Part shown: positions 34,444-45,222 of the stretch, in pieces
How the letters are laid out: each line of letters opens with the position of its first letter
Numbering within the stretch: the first letter of the stretch is position 1
Notes under the pieces: model-generated
Databases searched by the model: none
What the model saw: only the letters and a program-made list of their open reading frames with translations
Told to the model about the DNA's origin: nothing
Translations under genes and position numbers: made by a program
NCBI GenBank assembly: GCA_020284085.1
Contig: JACEVL010000003.1
Location: 526,692-590,691 of the forward strand
Reading direction: 5' to 3'
Source of the DNA: Aporrectodea caliginosa
Lineage: Eukaryota > Annelida > Clitellata > Crassiclitellata > Lumbricidae
Length of the DNA: 64,000 nt

Positions 34444-35044
34444 CACGGTGAACGGAAAAAACCGAACCTCTCCTATTGCTGCAATAATTTATGTAATAAT
34501 TTGTACATTTTAATGAAACATGGAGAAACTTCAGTTTATAGGACATGAATCAGATAACTATCATTTGTTAGTTGTAATGTGTGTTCAAAATTCCCTCCTT
34601 TGGCTTCCACACACGCACAAAGACGAGCTCGCCACTGACTAATTGCTAAATCGATTACAGATTGATCAAATTCGTCCCATGCCTGTATTATGCGCTGACG
34701 CAGTTCTCCGACATCGCGAACCTTTGTCTTGTAAACCTTTTCTTGCATCACAGACCAGATTTTATAGTCCACCGGATTAAGGTCTGGGCTATTTGGAGGC
34801 CAAAGTGCAGGGGGTATGAAATCTGGAGTCCCGTTTGTGAGAAGTTCAACGGTCTCGCGAGCTCGGTGAGCCATTTTGTAACGGATTCTTATTACAAATG
34901 ACGTCACGGTTACGTCAGTTTTTAACTGGTATAGCGCATAATTATAAAATATAGTTAAGTCTATTGTGGGGAATAAAATAGTTTACATTTTTTGTGTTAA
35001 TTTCTCTTTTTTTGTAGAGGTTCGGTTTTTTTCCGTTCACCGTG
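34444..35044 (-). mobile_element. Internally deleted mariner-like element (601 bp)
   Basis: Inverted ends CACGGTGAACGGAAAAAACC on both sides (one extra A at the right), flanked by TA (34442-34443 and 35045-35046). It is inserted in pogo-like element 2 upstream of its transposase. Confidence 0.93.
34536..34881 (-). pseudogene. Mariner-like transposase, C-terminal third
   Basis: About 115 codons: AHRARETVELL, then PALWPPNSPDLNPVDYKIW with the third catalytic Asp, VMQEKVYKTKVRDVGELRQRI and WRARLCACVEAKGGNFEH. The DNA-binding domain and the first two catalytic residues are deleted, and the remaining frame starts abruptly near the inner end of the left terminal region. The same C-terminal layout is seen in the fuller mariner at 53931-55297, but the terminal repeats differ, so they are different families. 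Confidence 0.85.
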
Positions 35045-35159
35045 TATAGGCAGGAAAATAATAATAGTCCATAGCATACTTAGGCCTATCTGAATAGGCC
35101 TACAGGTGGGAAATAAAATGCCAGATATAAATCAATACCGTGAAGTTAGATTGTATTCA

Positions 35160-35325
35160 TGTAACGTGAGGTAAGAGTAACATGGGCTGTTACTCTTACC
35201 TACCTCGTTCGAGGTAAGAGTAACAGGTCTGTCACTCTTGCCCCACTTTCGTGGGGTAAGCATAACCGTCTGTCTCACTTGCCCAATGATAGACATGTTT
35301 CTCTTGCCCCACTTACAGTGGTACT
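35160..35325. promoter_or_regulatory. Right subterminal motif array of pogo-like element 2
   Basis: About eight GAGGTAAGAGTAACA, GTCACTCTTGCCCCAC or GTTTCTCTTGCCCCAC words on both strands, plus palindromic pairs such as CTACCTCGTTCGAGGTAAG. They resemble the terminal repeat. Function as transposase sites is inferred. Confidence 0.6.
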
Positions 35326-35737
35326 GCAAGAACGACAACCAATCCCAATATCACTCACACACGTTCGTGGTGTTTTTGGGTTCCAATATAATTACCCTTT
35401 ATGATAAATAGCGCATCCTGTTTGTTACCCGTACATTTCTGCAATGATCAACGATTTTCTGTGCATGTGTCAAAAACTGAGATATGGGTTAAAACAGAAA
35501 ACTTACGCTTGATGTCAAAATCGGACGATTTTTTCACATTTTATTAGTTGCAAACAACTATCACAAAAGAAAGAACATGTAACAAACCCAGACACCAAAA
35601 ATTCAACACTGCCGTTTCTTTATGCGGGGTGATACTCTTGCCTGACCTGTCACTCTTGCAACACTCCCCCCTACTGGAGCAGTTTATTTTAAACAAATTG
35701 ATAATATAAAAGAAGTAGGGTTTATTATTGAATTAAT

Positions 35738-36900
35738 TTATGACAAACCTGTTATTCTTTCCGGAGCAGGCCGATCGGTTGGCAACGATGGAGCATAGTC
35801 AGATTCTGTGAAGACTTCATTGTTGAAAGGAAAAATGCCACAAGCCCGAAATCCACTTAAGATGTTGGTGGGACTTACAGCTTTTGGAAGTGCTTCAGCA
35901 ACAAGAATGGGAATGTCATAGATTGTCATACATTTTCCTGGATGATTTCGCATCCAGGAATCCTGAGCTGTGCTAATGAAACATTTGAAGGGACCATAAA
36001 CACTGCGGGCAAGTTGCTGTAAACGGTGGGAGCAGTGCGGCGGAAAAGACAGCAAGACTACCCCACTGTCTTTCGCCAATTATATTCCTTCAATTGACAG
36101 ATGGGAACCGTGGTTATCCAGCAAGAGTAAGACAGGCCTTTCCACCGTACAACGACTATGGTTAACAAAGTGCTTCATGAATACAACAAACTCATTTGCT
36201 GTCATCCAGCCAGATTTGTTGGCTGCTCCGACAGAACCAGGTGGCCCTCCTCTAATGAAATGATCTCTTTAATTTTTCCTAGGAAAAATGAACATGGGCG
36301 GTGCAGAATTTCCCAAAGCGTTGACTGCTACAACCACAGTTACCAGTGTGCCCCTTTCTTGAGAAGTAACTGCACCGATTTGTTTCAGTCCCTTTTGAGC
36401 AACCACTTTGCTCGGTATTTGAACGGAAGTAACCCCCGTCTCATCCATGTTCCAGAACTCCCCTTGTTGAAACCCGTAGCGATCTATGACTTCTGCAAGT
36501 TTCGCAAAGAATGCTTGAACTGTGTTTCTGTTAAAACTCATAGCCCTTGCAATGGAGGTTGGTTCTGGTGACCGCACTGATATGTCAGTATTACATTTCA
36601 TAAAGGAACTGAACCAGTCCCTACCCGCCCTTTTATTTTCATTCCATGAACCAGGAATCTGGATCTCATGTAACAGTGCACATTCGTATGCAAGTTTTCT
36701 AACATCCCCTGGGGAGAGTCCGAAGTAAACTGACGCAGCATGTCTAATGTATTCTGTGAGCTTAGCTTCCTGAATGTCGGTAAAAATTTGACGGCAGCAA
36801 TAAATTACAACCGCCGAAAATAGTTCCAGCCATGTTATTCGACCGTCCCTATTCTTTCTTTTAATGCCTAGTAAGTTTTGGTAAAGCCTTGTTTGGTCCT
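35738..36900 (-). pseudogene. Pogo-like element 1 transposase, DNA-binding and catalytic exon
   Basis: Read from about 36800 downward: a CENP-B-like second DNA-binding part (SPGDVRKLAYECAL, GRDWFSSFM), SPEPTSIARAMSFNRNTVQA, then FWNMDETGVTSVQ (first catalytic Asp) and TVVVAVNALGNSAPPMFIFP. Next come GGPPGSVGAANKSGW, LLLLDNHGSH (second Asp) at about 36120, an in-frame TAA near 36080, and FPPHCSHRLQQLARSVYGPFK with FRACGIFPFN. It ends at a splice donor (AACAG/GTTTGT) at about 35750. Apart from the TAA and one or two frame changes near 36260, the core is well preserved. The PHD exon lies 4.6 kb downstream because of the nested element. Confidence 0.8.
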
Positions 36901-37324
36901 GCTAGTAGAAAAACAGTCTAAGCGAAAAAAATTACTTTTCATGGTAGAAAACATATTTTTGTCGATAAAAACTTACCAAAGCTTCTCAGAAACAATTCTT
37001 CATGAACCATAAACCGGAAGTGCATTTTAGATAAACATGACATAACTAGTCTGCTTCACTACCTTTTAGTTTAGCTGTTATAGCGCTTGTTACAACCAAT
37101 ATGCGTTACTTCCAACCCCTTTCTCCCCTACCACGGTACAGGACGACTAAGGACTACGGTTCTACTTGCAGGTTGTATTCGGCCCAGTGTATAGGCCTAG
37201 TCACTATGATCCAATCATGGAAATGCAAATAGAACTCTGCGCCCGTTCCAAAGTCTCAGAAGTCACAACAGCCACTAATAGCCAACAAGACACGTCTATC
37301 TCCACCCTCATTATTTTGTCCTAT

Positions 37325-38056
37325 TGTGACGCCTTCGCCGCCCCCTGGCGAACGCCCGTCATTCAGGGGTCTATTTAGAGAGTCCCCATCCCGGCTCAAG
37401 TAAAACTCAGTATGTGGACCCACCCGTTTTACTGGGTCATGGGTATAGAGAGGATTTGGGTCGATGATCAACTGGTAGTTTGGACGCGAAGGGTCTGATA
37501 TCTCTTTAGCCGATCCAGTGAAAGAAGAAAAGTGGCACCCTGCATTCTGCCTGCTAGATAAGGTCGTTCTCACTGTCCATCGTTTCCAGAAGAAATTAAT
37601 GCATTTGAATCAAACTAGTCTTTTGTCGAGTTTCAAAAGATTACAGTTCATCGCCGCTTTTCCTTCAATCCAGCGGTTCTTCTCTTTTTATCAATTAGTA
37701 CAAGTTTATAACCTTTTTTAGAAAAGTATCGCTAAATATTCGCACTTTTCACCTTGCTCACAACAAACGACTACTCTCAACAAAATCTGGCGTCCAACTG
37801 CGTCTTTGCGGTCTCTTTCGCGCTTAATTTTGGCGGTTACGTCACGTGAGCCAATCAGCGACGTCCCCATTGTCGCGTCTCAGATCACCCCATTTCCTTG
37901 GCCAATCGTGGAATTTATTTCAGTCACGTGACCACCTTCTAGAACATTCCACACGTAGAGCCCCTCATGAATATTAATAAGTAAGATTTTCGGTACTTAT
38001 CCGGCAGACCAAAATCAACTAATGCATGGCAGACGAACATTTTCTAGTTCGTCACA
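37325..38056 (-). repeat. 3' LTR of Gypsy 1 (732 bp)
   Basis: In element orientation it begins TGTGACGAACTAG and ends GGCGTCACA. The purine-rich GGGTGGGGGAAAG directly precedes it (38057-38070). Compared with the pieces of the 5' LTR I count at least ten differences by eye, so the element is not very young. Confidence 0.9.
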
Positions 38057-38310
38057 CTTTCCCCCACCCAGCTAAAATTTTCGATACACCCAAAAATTTT
38101 TGAATATACATGGACAGCATCCCTTGCAAGCTCCATATCTGGATGTACAGTGCATGTTAGATTTTCACCATACAACGAAGTAAAATTAAACTGAAACATC
38201 ACAATTAAACAATTCACAGAACAAAGGACCTGTTCACAGGCCTCAATCAGTGGATCCAAGATAATTTTTCGCAGAACGTTCAGATCAATGTCCTTAACTC
38301 TCAAGATTCT
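38057..38310 (-). CDS. Unknown small exon next to the 3' LTR of Gypsy 1
   Basis: About 86 codons following a possible splice acceptor (TAAAACAG near 38310): LRVKDIDLNVLRKIILDPLI, CEQVLCSVNCLIVMFQFNFT, DMELARDAVHVYSKIFG. The frame passes through the polypurine tract and stops 10 bases inside the LTR. It has no family I recognise. It could be the last exon of the extra ORF upstream or a chance frame. Confidence 0.3.
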
Positions 38311-38809
38311 GTTTTATTTTTGATGGCCTAGAGCCGTTATACAATCGCACTAGAAATGTTCTCGATTGCCCAAACAATGTTTCGATAGCATCAGAAATAG
38401 TGTTTCCACCAAACAACAGAAGCTGACCAATTACTACCAGTAACGGTCTAATACATACAGTTGCGCTAATATTAGTCCATCACAAAGGTGAATGAGTGTG
38501 ATTATACAACTGGTTACCATAATTACTTTTAACAGGCTTCTATGAGCAAAAAATCCTTCAACAACAGAACTAGGAAACTTCCTACAATAACTCAGACTTA
38601 CATGATTACAACAAATGATTCAAATTATTCATAAAATAACATTTTCTCATAGGCTTCCGTATATTTCCTTGCATTTCCTGAAATGGGCCCAACTAATTGC
38701 TGAAATAAAATAATACTGTACTCAAAGAACCGGCAACCTAGGTTTCCTTTCCGTACTCGTCGACCCTTTCTCTTTCCTTTCCAGGCTACCCTCTCAACTG
38801 CCTAAACGA

Positions 38810-39640
38810 GAAATGGCCAGAACCATGGTGCAGTCTTAAGAGTATACAGAGTGGCCGACACAGCTTCCACCTTCCGCAAGCTTATCAAAGGACAGGAGGT
38901 CAAATCCTCCAGTGAATCTAGGAACTCCGGCTCCGCCATCCGGGTACTTCTGATCAGGAACCTGGGAACGACATCGTTTATGATGGCCCAGGTATCAAAG
39001 GTCCAGCGTCTATCCTCTTCCCAAGGCTTCAGTGTAGCCCCTACCTAGTCCCAGAGTAGAGGACAGATCAGGCACCTCCATTCTTGGTTCGCCTCTGGCC
39101 CACCTCTGAAATACCTCCCGGAGATTCGGCTGACTAACCAGGGTCTGTAAGGTCGCCACAATATATCTTCATGTGCCCTCAGAACAGGAGAAACTCGGGT
39201 CCACTCCCTCATCTGATCTTCTGACACCTCAAGCGAACCGGCGTCATACATCGACTTCAGGGCTACCCACGCTAAACCCCCCCTGGACGGAGTCTTGCAT
39301 CTAGATGGAGGGATCCTACGACGGCGCCTGCTTCGGTCTGAGCTCCGTGGTGAGCCTTCCAATGGCTCTCTTCCATCAGCCGCAGGTATAGATGAGTCCG
39401 TCGGTGAATTGGGCTTCGCCACACTCCCGGTATCATCCTCGCTGGTTGTGATCATTCTGCAGCATCCCTCCCGGTCCATCGTGGTGTCGCTATTGGAGTC
39501 TGAGGAAATCTCTTTCAGTTCGTCATTCAGCAACATCCGCGGTCCTTGATAGTCGATGGCCGGCTTACTCTCTGACCTTGCCTCAACCTCTCCCTGCGAC
39601 ATCATGGATTGAGCAATGATAGTTCTTATCCTAAAAGAAA
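38810..39640 (-). CDS. Unknown extra ORF of Gypsy 1, downstream of integrase
   Basis: A splice acceptor (CTGTTTCTTTTAG near 39630) opens a frame with MMSQGEVEARSESK, a Ser/Asp-rich acidic part, a basic stretch (SSDRSRRRRRIPPSR), then GLAWVALKSMYDAGSLEVSE, WRPYRPWLVSRISGRY and EWRCLICPLLW, stopping at 39045. After a one-base shift an open frame continues to about 38810 (TLKPWEEDRRWTFDTW, MAEPEFLDSLEDL). Together they make about 280 residues. No signal peptide or membrane segment is seen, so it does not look like an envelope protein. Position after pol and a 5' splice acceptor suggest a spliced accessory ORF. I do not recognise the family. Confidence 0.4.
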
Positions 39641-39711
39641 CAGTATTCAACAAGAACATACAAAACAAAACAAAACGTTAACTAACCAATAGGAGACCTC
39701 CCCATGCCTTC

Positions 39712-40900
39712 TTACCTATACCTCAAAGGTTTCCATACCTCTCGTTTCGGTCTCAACCGGCTTATTGGGTCTCCCTCCTCCAGCATCTCATCCAATCCCT
39801 CGTGGGGAATCTTTTCCGCGGCTAAGGGCCCAGATATCTCGGAGGCATAGTGATCATCCCACTCTTTGGGCGCAACGCCCTCAAAGGCCTTTAGCTTGTC
39901 TATATAAATTAACTTGGGCTGGGATCTGGCCGTCTTCTGGATTCTGTACAGAACTGGACTAACTTGGGCCATTACTTTAAACGGACCAGTGTAAAATTTA
40001 GCCCACTTATCTTTAATACCCGAGCTTCTTCTCGGGTAGAAATACCAGACCCACGATCCCACGGGGAAGGAGGCTGGTCGGCTTCGCAGGTCATAGCGGA
40101 AAGCCCGAGTGGTAGCCTGGCGCTGCATAAGTGTTCGGGTCAATTCAAAATTCATTTGCATTTTCTGCAGCTGAGCTGCTACAAAATCATCAGTACAAAG
40201 TAAAGTATCAGACATTTGAACATCGCCTAAGACTAAATCAAACTTCTCTGGAGAGGAACAACTGATTCGATGTGAATCCCGTGCTCTCACTTTCGCTAGC
40301 CCGGTAGGCAGCGAGAACATAAGGCAGGTGCACATCCCAGTCTTTCTGATTCTGGGAGACCACCTTTCCCAGCATGGCGTTGAGAGTGCGATGAAACCGT
40401 TCTACAGCCCCATTAGTACTTGGCTTGTACGGGCTGGTCCGTACTTTGTCGATCTGAAGTCTTTGACATAACTCTTTGAACAAGGTCGCCTCGAAGCAGG
40501 GGCCCTGGTCGGTAAGGATTTGCCGGGGGCAACCGTACCGACAAAAGATCTGCTCCACCAAAACCCGAGCCACCGTTGACGCCTCCTGGTTCCGGATCGG
40601 ATGTGCCTCCGCCCAACGAGTAAAGTGGTCCACAGCCGTCAAAATGTACCGATGTCCTTTACTTGATGTCGGATGTGGCCCAGTAATGTCTACGCCGAGA
40701 CATTCCATAGGAGCTTCTACTGCCAGCGACTGTAACCGTCCTTGTCGGGGCGGTTGACCTCGCTAATACTGGGCGCATGGGAGGCACCTCCGCAGCTGTC
40801 GCCTTACATCTTCGCGCCATCCGGGCCAGTAGGCCCGTCTCTGGACTTGGGCCAATGTTCGGCGGATGCCCATGTGTCCACCGGTGACACCTCCATGAGC
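39712..40900 (-). pseudogene. Gypsy 1 integrase
   Basis: In order: an HHCC-like zinc-binding part (GGHMGIRRTL...AYWPGWREDV...CLPC) at about 40890-40770 with an in-frame stop near 40760, and the catalytic core with VDITGPHPTS (Asp), LTDQGPCFEA (Asp) and STNGAVERFHRTL (Glu). After a frame change near 40240-40335 comes the GPY/F C-terminal module (VGSWVWYFYPRR, KWAKFYTGPFKV, KLIYIDKLKAFEG). The integrase inserts the cDNA of the element into host DNA. The GPY/F module without a chromodomain is typical of many animal Gypsy groups. The stop and frame changes make it inactive. Confidence 0.85.
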
Positions 40901-41059
40901 CAACTAAACCAGCGCATGTCGGCGCCCAGGGGGGGGGCAATTGGCTGATGCCACTTTATCGATTGTGTTTCCGGATCGAGCCATCTTCTCACCAGCAACT
41001 CCTCCTTTATCTCCAGCTGAGGCCACTGAGCCACTAGGATCTTGATGGTTCCACTTCGT

Positions 41060-41775
41060 TTCCTTAGGATCTCGAACGGTGGAGCTTCTTCCCCCTCCAA
41101 CTTTTTCTCGATAATCCACCGTAGGTCAGGATCGGCGCGCTGTTCATCTCTGATGGCCAGTCGATTCCAGTCACCCAGCTGTTCACAAGCGATGTTGTCT
41201 CTGTTATTACATCAACGTTATGTGGACGGCGGGACATAGCGTCTGCATTCCCGTGAGCGGTGTGGCAGCTCGGTGTCGAATGTTGAACTGAAATTCTTCG
41301 ATCACCGAAAGCCACCTTGCTTGCTGGCCGATAGGAAGCGGTGTGCGCCTTAACCACTGTAAGGCCGCATGGTCCGTACGAAGCACAAACGTTCTTCCCA
41401 ACAAGTACTGTCTGAAAGTTTTAAGAAAATGTACAATGGCCAGCAATTTTCTCATGGTGACGTCGTAATTTCGCTCGGCTGATGAGCAGAGCCTACTCCC
41501 GTAGCAGATGACCCGTTCCTGATTGTCCTGAACTTGCGCTAGCACCGCCCCTATGGATTCCCCCGAAGCATCAGTGTCCAAAATATATAATCCTTCATCG
41601 TTCGGTAAAGCGAGGATGGGTGCTCGGATGAGCCACTGCTTCAGTTCATTAAAAGCCTCGGTGCATTCAGGATTCCACTCGAAACGACGAAGGGTAGGTC
41701 TGACCGAGTCGGTTTTGTCTCTCGTAGTTGGCGAAGTAATGCATCGGAGGGCAGAGAGTGAGATCGGTCTACGTT
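41060..41775 (-). pseudogene. Gypsy 1 reverse transcriptase end and RNase H
   Basis: It starts within the connection region (RFEWNPECTEAFNELKQWL, APILALPNDEG), then has the RNase H-like domain ILDTDASGESIGAVLAQVQ, CYGSRLCSSAERNYDVTMRK, LRTDHAALQWLRR, QARWLSVIEEF and HRAATPLTG. A linker toward the integrase follows after a frame change at about 41210. The palm of the reverse transcriptase and the protease are deleted: only about 100 bases separate this from the gag fragment. It cannot encode a working polymerase. Confidence 0.85.
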
Positions 41776-41901
41776 AGACCAGATCATCCCATCGTTAGTG
41801 TGGTGGTGACGAGTGAGAGGCAGAACGAAGAGTTTCGTCGACTGGAAAACGTCGGCGGTCTGGTAGGACAGGCTGACGTGAACCCATGCTTTGCCCTGAA
41901 A

Positions 41902-42200
41902 CTACAAGCTCGATATTAGTATCTGGTCGTGTCTAAGTTGTTTGTCAGTTATTCTTGTAGTGTTAATTATCGGACCATTTTCCCCACGGTAATTATCTAC
42001 AGCGGTTCTTACACTAGTCAGTTCATCGATTGGCCTGAAATTAAATTCCTCGGCTAATTCGCTCAACATCGACCTATCGCCGCGCCAAGCTTCTAGGTCG
42101 GCGTCCCTCTCAGAAATTCTTAATCGCTCCATTCTTTCCGTTGTCTGATATCGACCCAGTTCTTCCTCGGTTCTGAGCTTGGAATGGTCTTATCTAATCG
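41902..42200 (-). pseudogene. Gypsy 1 gag, N-terminal fragment
   Basis: It follows the primer-binding region after a short leader. About 95 codons are open, including MERLRISERDADLEAWRGDR and ELAEEFNFRPIDELTSVRTA. No capsid motif or zinc knuckle remains. The call rests on its position directly after the 5' LTR and primer site and just before the pol remnant. Confidence 0.5.
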
Positions 42201-42203
42201 CAC

Positions 42204-42221
42204 CCCACTTCTGGTACCAAT
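42204..42221 (-). other. Primer-binding site of Gypsy 1
   Basis: On the minus strand the LTR end GGCGTCACA is followed by ATTGGTACCAGAAGTGGGG. The TGG-start stretch fits a tRNA 3' end; which tRNA was not determined. Confidence 0.6.
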
Positions 42222-42282
42222 TGTGACGCCTGCGCCGCCCCCTGGCGAACGCCCGTCATTCAGGGTCTATTTAGAGAGTCCC

Positions 42283-43329
42283 TGTAGCCCTAATGTGGAT
42301 TAGTCGCCTTTTTGCTGCATCCGTAATGGCAGAGTAGAACATTACATTACTTCAAGTAAGGTTATAGGAAACACTAGGCATTTTGTAGAAAAGTCTTGTA
42401 TTGTGTTAATTAGAAAAACAATCAATTGACATACAATTCAAATAAATACCTATCTACCTATGAGTGGCATTATTTATTAAATAATATTATTATGTTTATG
42501 AGCTTATCTGATCCTTCAGACAACTTCAGTCTCGCTTCGATGACACCACAGTAGAGTCCGTAGAAACTGGTTTCAATGAAGGAGTAGGTTTCGTCGAAAG
42601 ATATGTATTCCAACGGAGGTGGATCTCTCTCTGAAACGTCGCGGTGAAGACATGTAATCGTAGCGATGCTTCGTCTGCCAACCAGTTCTTCCAACGTCGA
42701 AGTAGTTGTTGAAAAGGATCGTCACAACAACAGACAAACCGGAATTAGATAAATCCGTATCGTTTACTTTTAAGTTGCTGTACGAAGACTAATCAATCCT
42801 TCGTAAACGTCCGCAGTTCAAATCATCCACACGTAGAAACGACGACAACTCAACCGTTCTACGCTTCCAAGTAGACTTAGCGAAAGGATCACTCGTCGGC
42901 CCTTTTATGCTCAACGGTTACTCCTCAATTCGATTAAAAGTCCGCCACAACGATGCTATCATCTATTACAAGATGCATAGTCATCTAGAATCTCAAAACT
43001 GACGATTCATTCACCGAAAACGTCCTTCCAATCGCAGGAACGTCTCTAATCGTCCAACTCGCTTGAACTCCAAATTTCAAGTCCTCTCTCAACGCATTTC
43101 TATTCGTTTCTTCATTACGTCGTCACGGTAACGCTTGGATAAATCGTATTACGTCATGGTGCCGTTAACGCTGTTTTAACGCTTCGCTAGGCAGTTAATT
43201 ACGTATTAATGAAACCACTCATGAATTAACTAAATGCCACTCCTCATTGACTATCTTATCCTAACCTTAGAAATTAATTAATTAATTAAGTAAACTAACA
43301 ATAGATTTGATAAGTTATATTTCGCTACA
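42283..43329 (-). repeat. 3' LTR of Gypsy 2 (1,047 bp)
   Basis: Near-identical to 46371-48046 minus its LINE. The purine-rich AAAGAGGGGCCTTAT lies directly upstream in element orientation (43330-43350). Both LTRs contain a 74-codon minus frame (42470-42694 and 46559-46783), also found in diverged form in the solo LTR at 60660; I do not call it a gene. Confidence 0.93.
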
Positions 43330-43508
43330 ATAAGGCCCCTCTTTTTAAAGACTGTCTACAGGCTTTATCTACCTAACCTTCTTATCAAACTACTTGTTAA
43401 TTACTTATATTATTATCTAAACTACATATATAAAACAACAACAATGCTACATACCTATTCTATATAAATATTTATATTCTTACAGGTTTCTATTAAATTA
43501 TCTACTTC

Positions 43509-45206
43509 CTATATCAGACCCCTACTGAGATAGTCGGATATTACATTATTACATCCTTTAATGTAATTCACCTTAAAGCTATAATTCTGCAGGGCAAGAC
43601 TCCATCTCATCACCCTTGCATTCTTCATTCTTCCTTCTCTCATGTACTGCAGTCCGCAGTGGTCCGTTTCGATCACAAACTTTTTTCCGAACAAATACCT
43701 ATCAAATTTCTCAATTCCCCACATGATAGCCAGACACTCTCTTTCCTCCACAGAGTATCGCCTTTCTCTTTCAAACAACTTCCTGCTTGCATAAGCGACT
43801 GGGTGGTTAATACCATCATAGTTCTGCATAAGAACACACCCAAGTCCTACTCCTGAAGCATCTGTTTGAATAACGAACTCTTTGTTCAAATCAGGCAGCT
43901 TCAAAATTGGTGCCTTAGCTAATACTTCCTTTAACTCTTTAAAGGCCTTATCCAATTCTGGATTCCACTCTACTACATTCGGTGACAGCTTCTTAGTCAG
44001 ATCAGACAAAGGCGCCATAAGTTCAGCACAGTGTGGAATAAACTTTCGGTAGTAATTTACTGCCCCCAGAAAGCTTCTCACTTGCTTCTTAGTTTGCGGC
44101 CTCGGTCTGTCCACAATTTTATCAACCAATTCCACCTTAGGACTTATATTGTCGTCTCTAAGCGTGTGTCCACTAAGATCTATTTCCTCATACAGATTAG
44201 GATTTTTTCCTACATCTCTGTAATCTTTTGTTTGCTCACTATTGCAGAGCTCTAGAATTTCTTCCTCTCTATTCACTCCTAACTCTCCATCATGTATTAC
44301 AGCTGATATAAAGGCAACTGTCTCTGTATCATGTATTTCTTCACGATTGACAATTGACTTCTTGTCAATTTCATCTCCTCTGTCAAAATTCTTTTTATCC
44401 TTGACATTCACTTTGTTCGTCACCTTCGGTTCCTTTATACACGTTTGATCAATGCGTTCTTTTAATTTTAATATGCAATTATATGCATTCTTTATTTCCT
44501 CTCGCAATATCTCAATATCGCTAGGAGTTTCTTTGACTTCTATCGTCTCAGCTAATTTAATAACCTTATGTTTTTTATTCCTTTTCTTCGATGACCGTAT
44601 TCCAGTCACATCCGTTGAATAACCGTCATTTCTTACAATCGGCTTAGCTGTGACGTCATATACACCCGTTGACCTACGCCTCTGTGTTTCTAAATCCGCG
44701 TATATCTCACCTCTGTCTCTTTGTATATTCTTCGTTTCATTGCAAATGTTGGGCAATGCATCACGCTTCTTATCTTTACTCAGCATGTACTTGATTCCAC
44801 TGATTTTTCCAATAATCATAGGTTTCACTGGATTATCCATCACTAAGGCTTCCACCTGTCCAGTATAATATTCACTATCTAAATCAACATTAGCTGTAGG
44901 ATAGTACCGTGTACTTCCATCTATCAGTGTACACATTGCTTCCTTCCCTGTCAAATCTGACTTGTCTATAAGTGCTCTCTTCACGACGCAGCATGTTGCT
45001 CCCGAATCATAGAGACACTCCACCTGCCGTCCATTCACTAGGACTTTGTATCGTGATCCTTCTTCGTTCAGGCTTAATACAGTATCGTCATTGACTGTTA
45101 CAATAGTGCATGCCACCTGGTTAATTGTCACATCTTTCTTAAACAGAGTCTCTTGTTTATCCTTTGATCTTAGATTCTGTTTTGCATCTAAATTTGCATG
45201 TTTCAT
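43509..45206 (-). pseudogene. Gypsy 2 pol (protease and RNase H, reverse transcriptase deleted)
   Basis: 565 codons without a stop. Near residue 55 is a retroviral-type aspartic protease (VECLYDSGATCCVV) with a later PMIIGKISGI strand. A long charged spacer follows (residues 150-365). Then come the connection region (KKQVRSFLGAVNYYRKFIPH) and an RNase H domain (VIQTDASGVGLGCVL, YASRKLFERERRYS, VIETDHCGLQYMREG, GCNNVISDYLSRG). The fingers and palm with the YxDD box are gone and no integrase follows. The frame is open across the deletion, so this deletion product may have been copied by other elements' enzymes. It follows gag in a different frame. Confidence 0.85.
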
Positions 45207-45222
45207 TCTTGCCTTGTATAAG

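Larger units (their letters stand above)
31215..35671 (-). mobile_element. Pogo-like element 2 (PHD-finger type), with nested inserts
   Basis: Left end GGGGAGGGTGGGGCAAGAGT and reversed right end GGGGGGAGTGTTGCAAGAGT, each followed by GACA and flanked by TA (31213-31214, 35672-35673). The transposase is on the minus strand at 34395-32072. It contains an RTE LINE fragment (31566-32060) and a mariner (34444-35044), and is itself in the intron of pogo-like element 1. Confidence 0.9.
27945..37128 (-). mobile_element. Pogo-like element 1 (PHD-finger type), with nested inserts
   Basis: Inverted ends GGGGAGAATGGGGTTGGAAG at the left and, reversed, GGGGAGAAAGGGGTTGGAAG at the right. Each is followed by TAAC and flanked by TA (27943-27944, 37129-37130), as for Tc1/mariner/pogo transposons. 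The transposase is on the minus strand in exons at about 36900-35749 and 31115-28400. The intron between them holds pogo-like element 2 (31215-35671). Without the insert the element is about 4.7 kb. Confidence 0.9.

Noticed and set aside
39295..41239. Several plus-strand frames across Gypsy 1
   Set aside because: Antisense shadows of the integrase, RNase H and extra ORF.
42470..42694. Conserved 74-codon LTR gene
   Set aside because: Present in three LTR copies, but the diverged copy at 60848-61108 changes many residues; shared ancestry of the LTR is enough.
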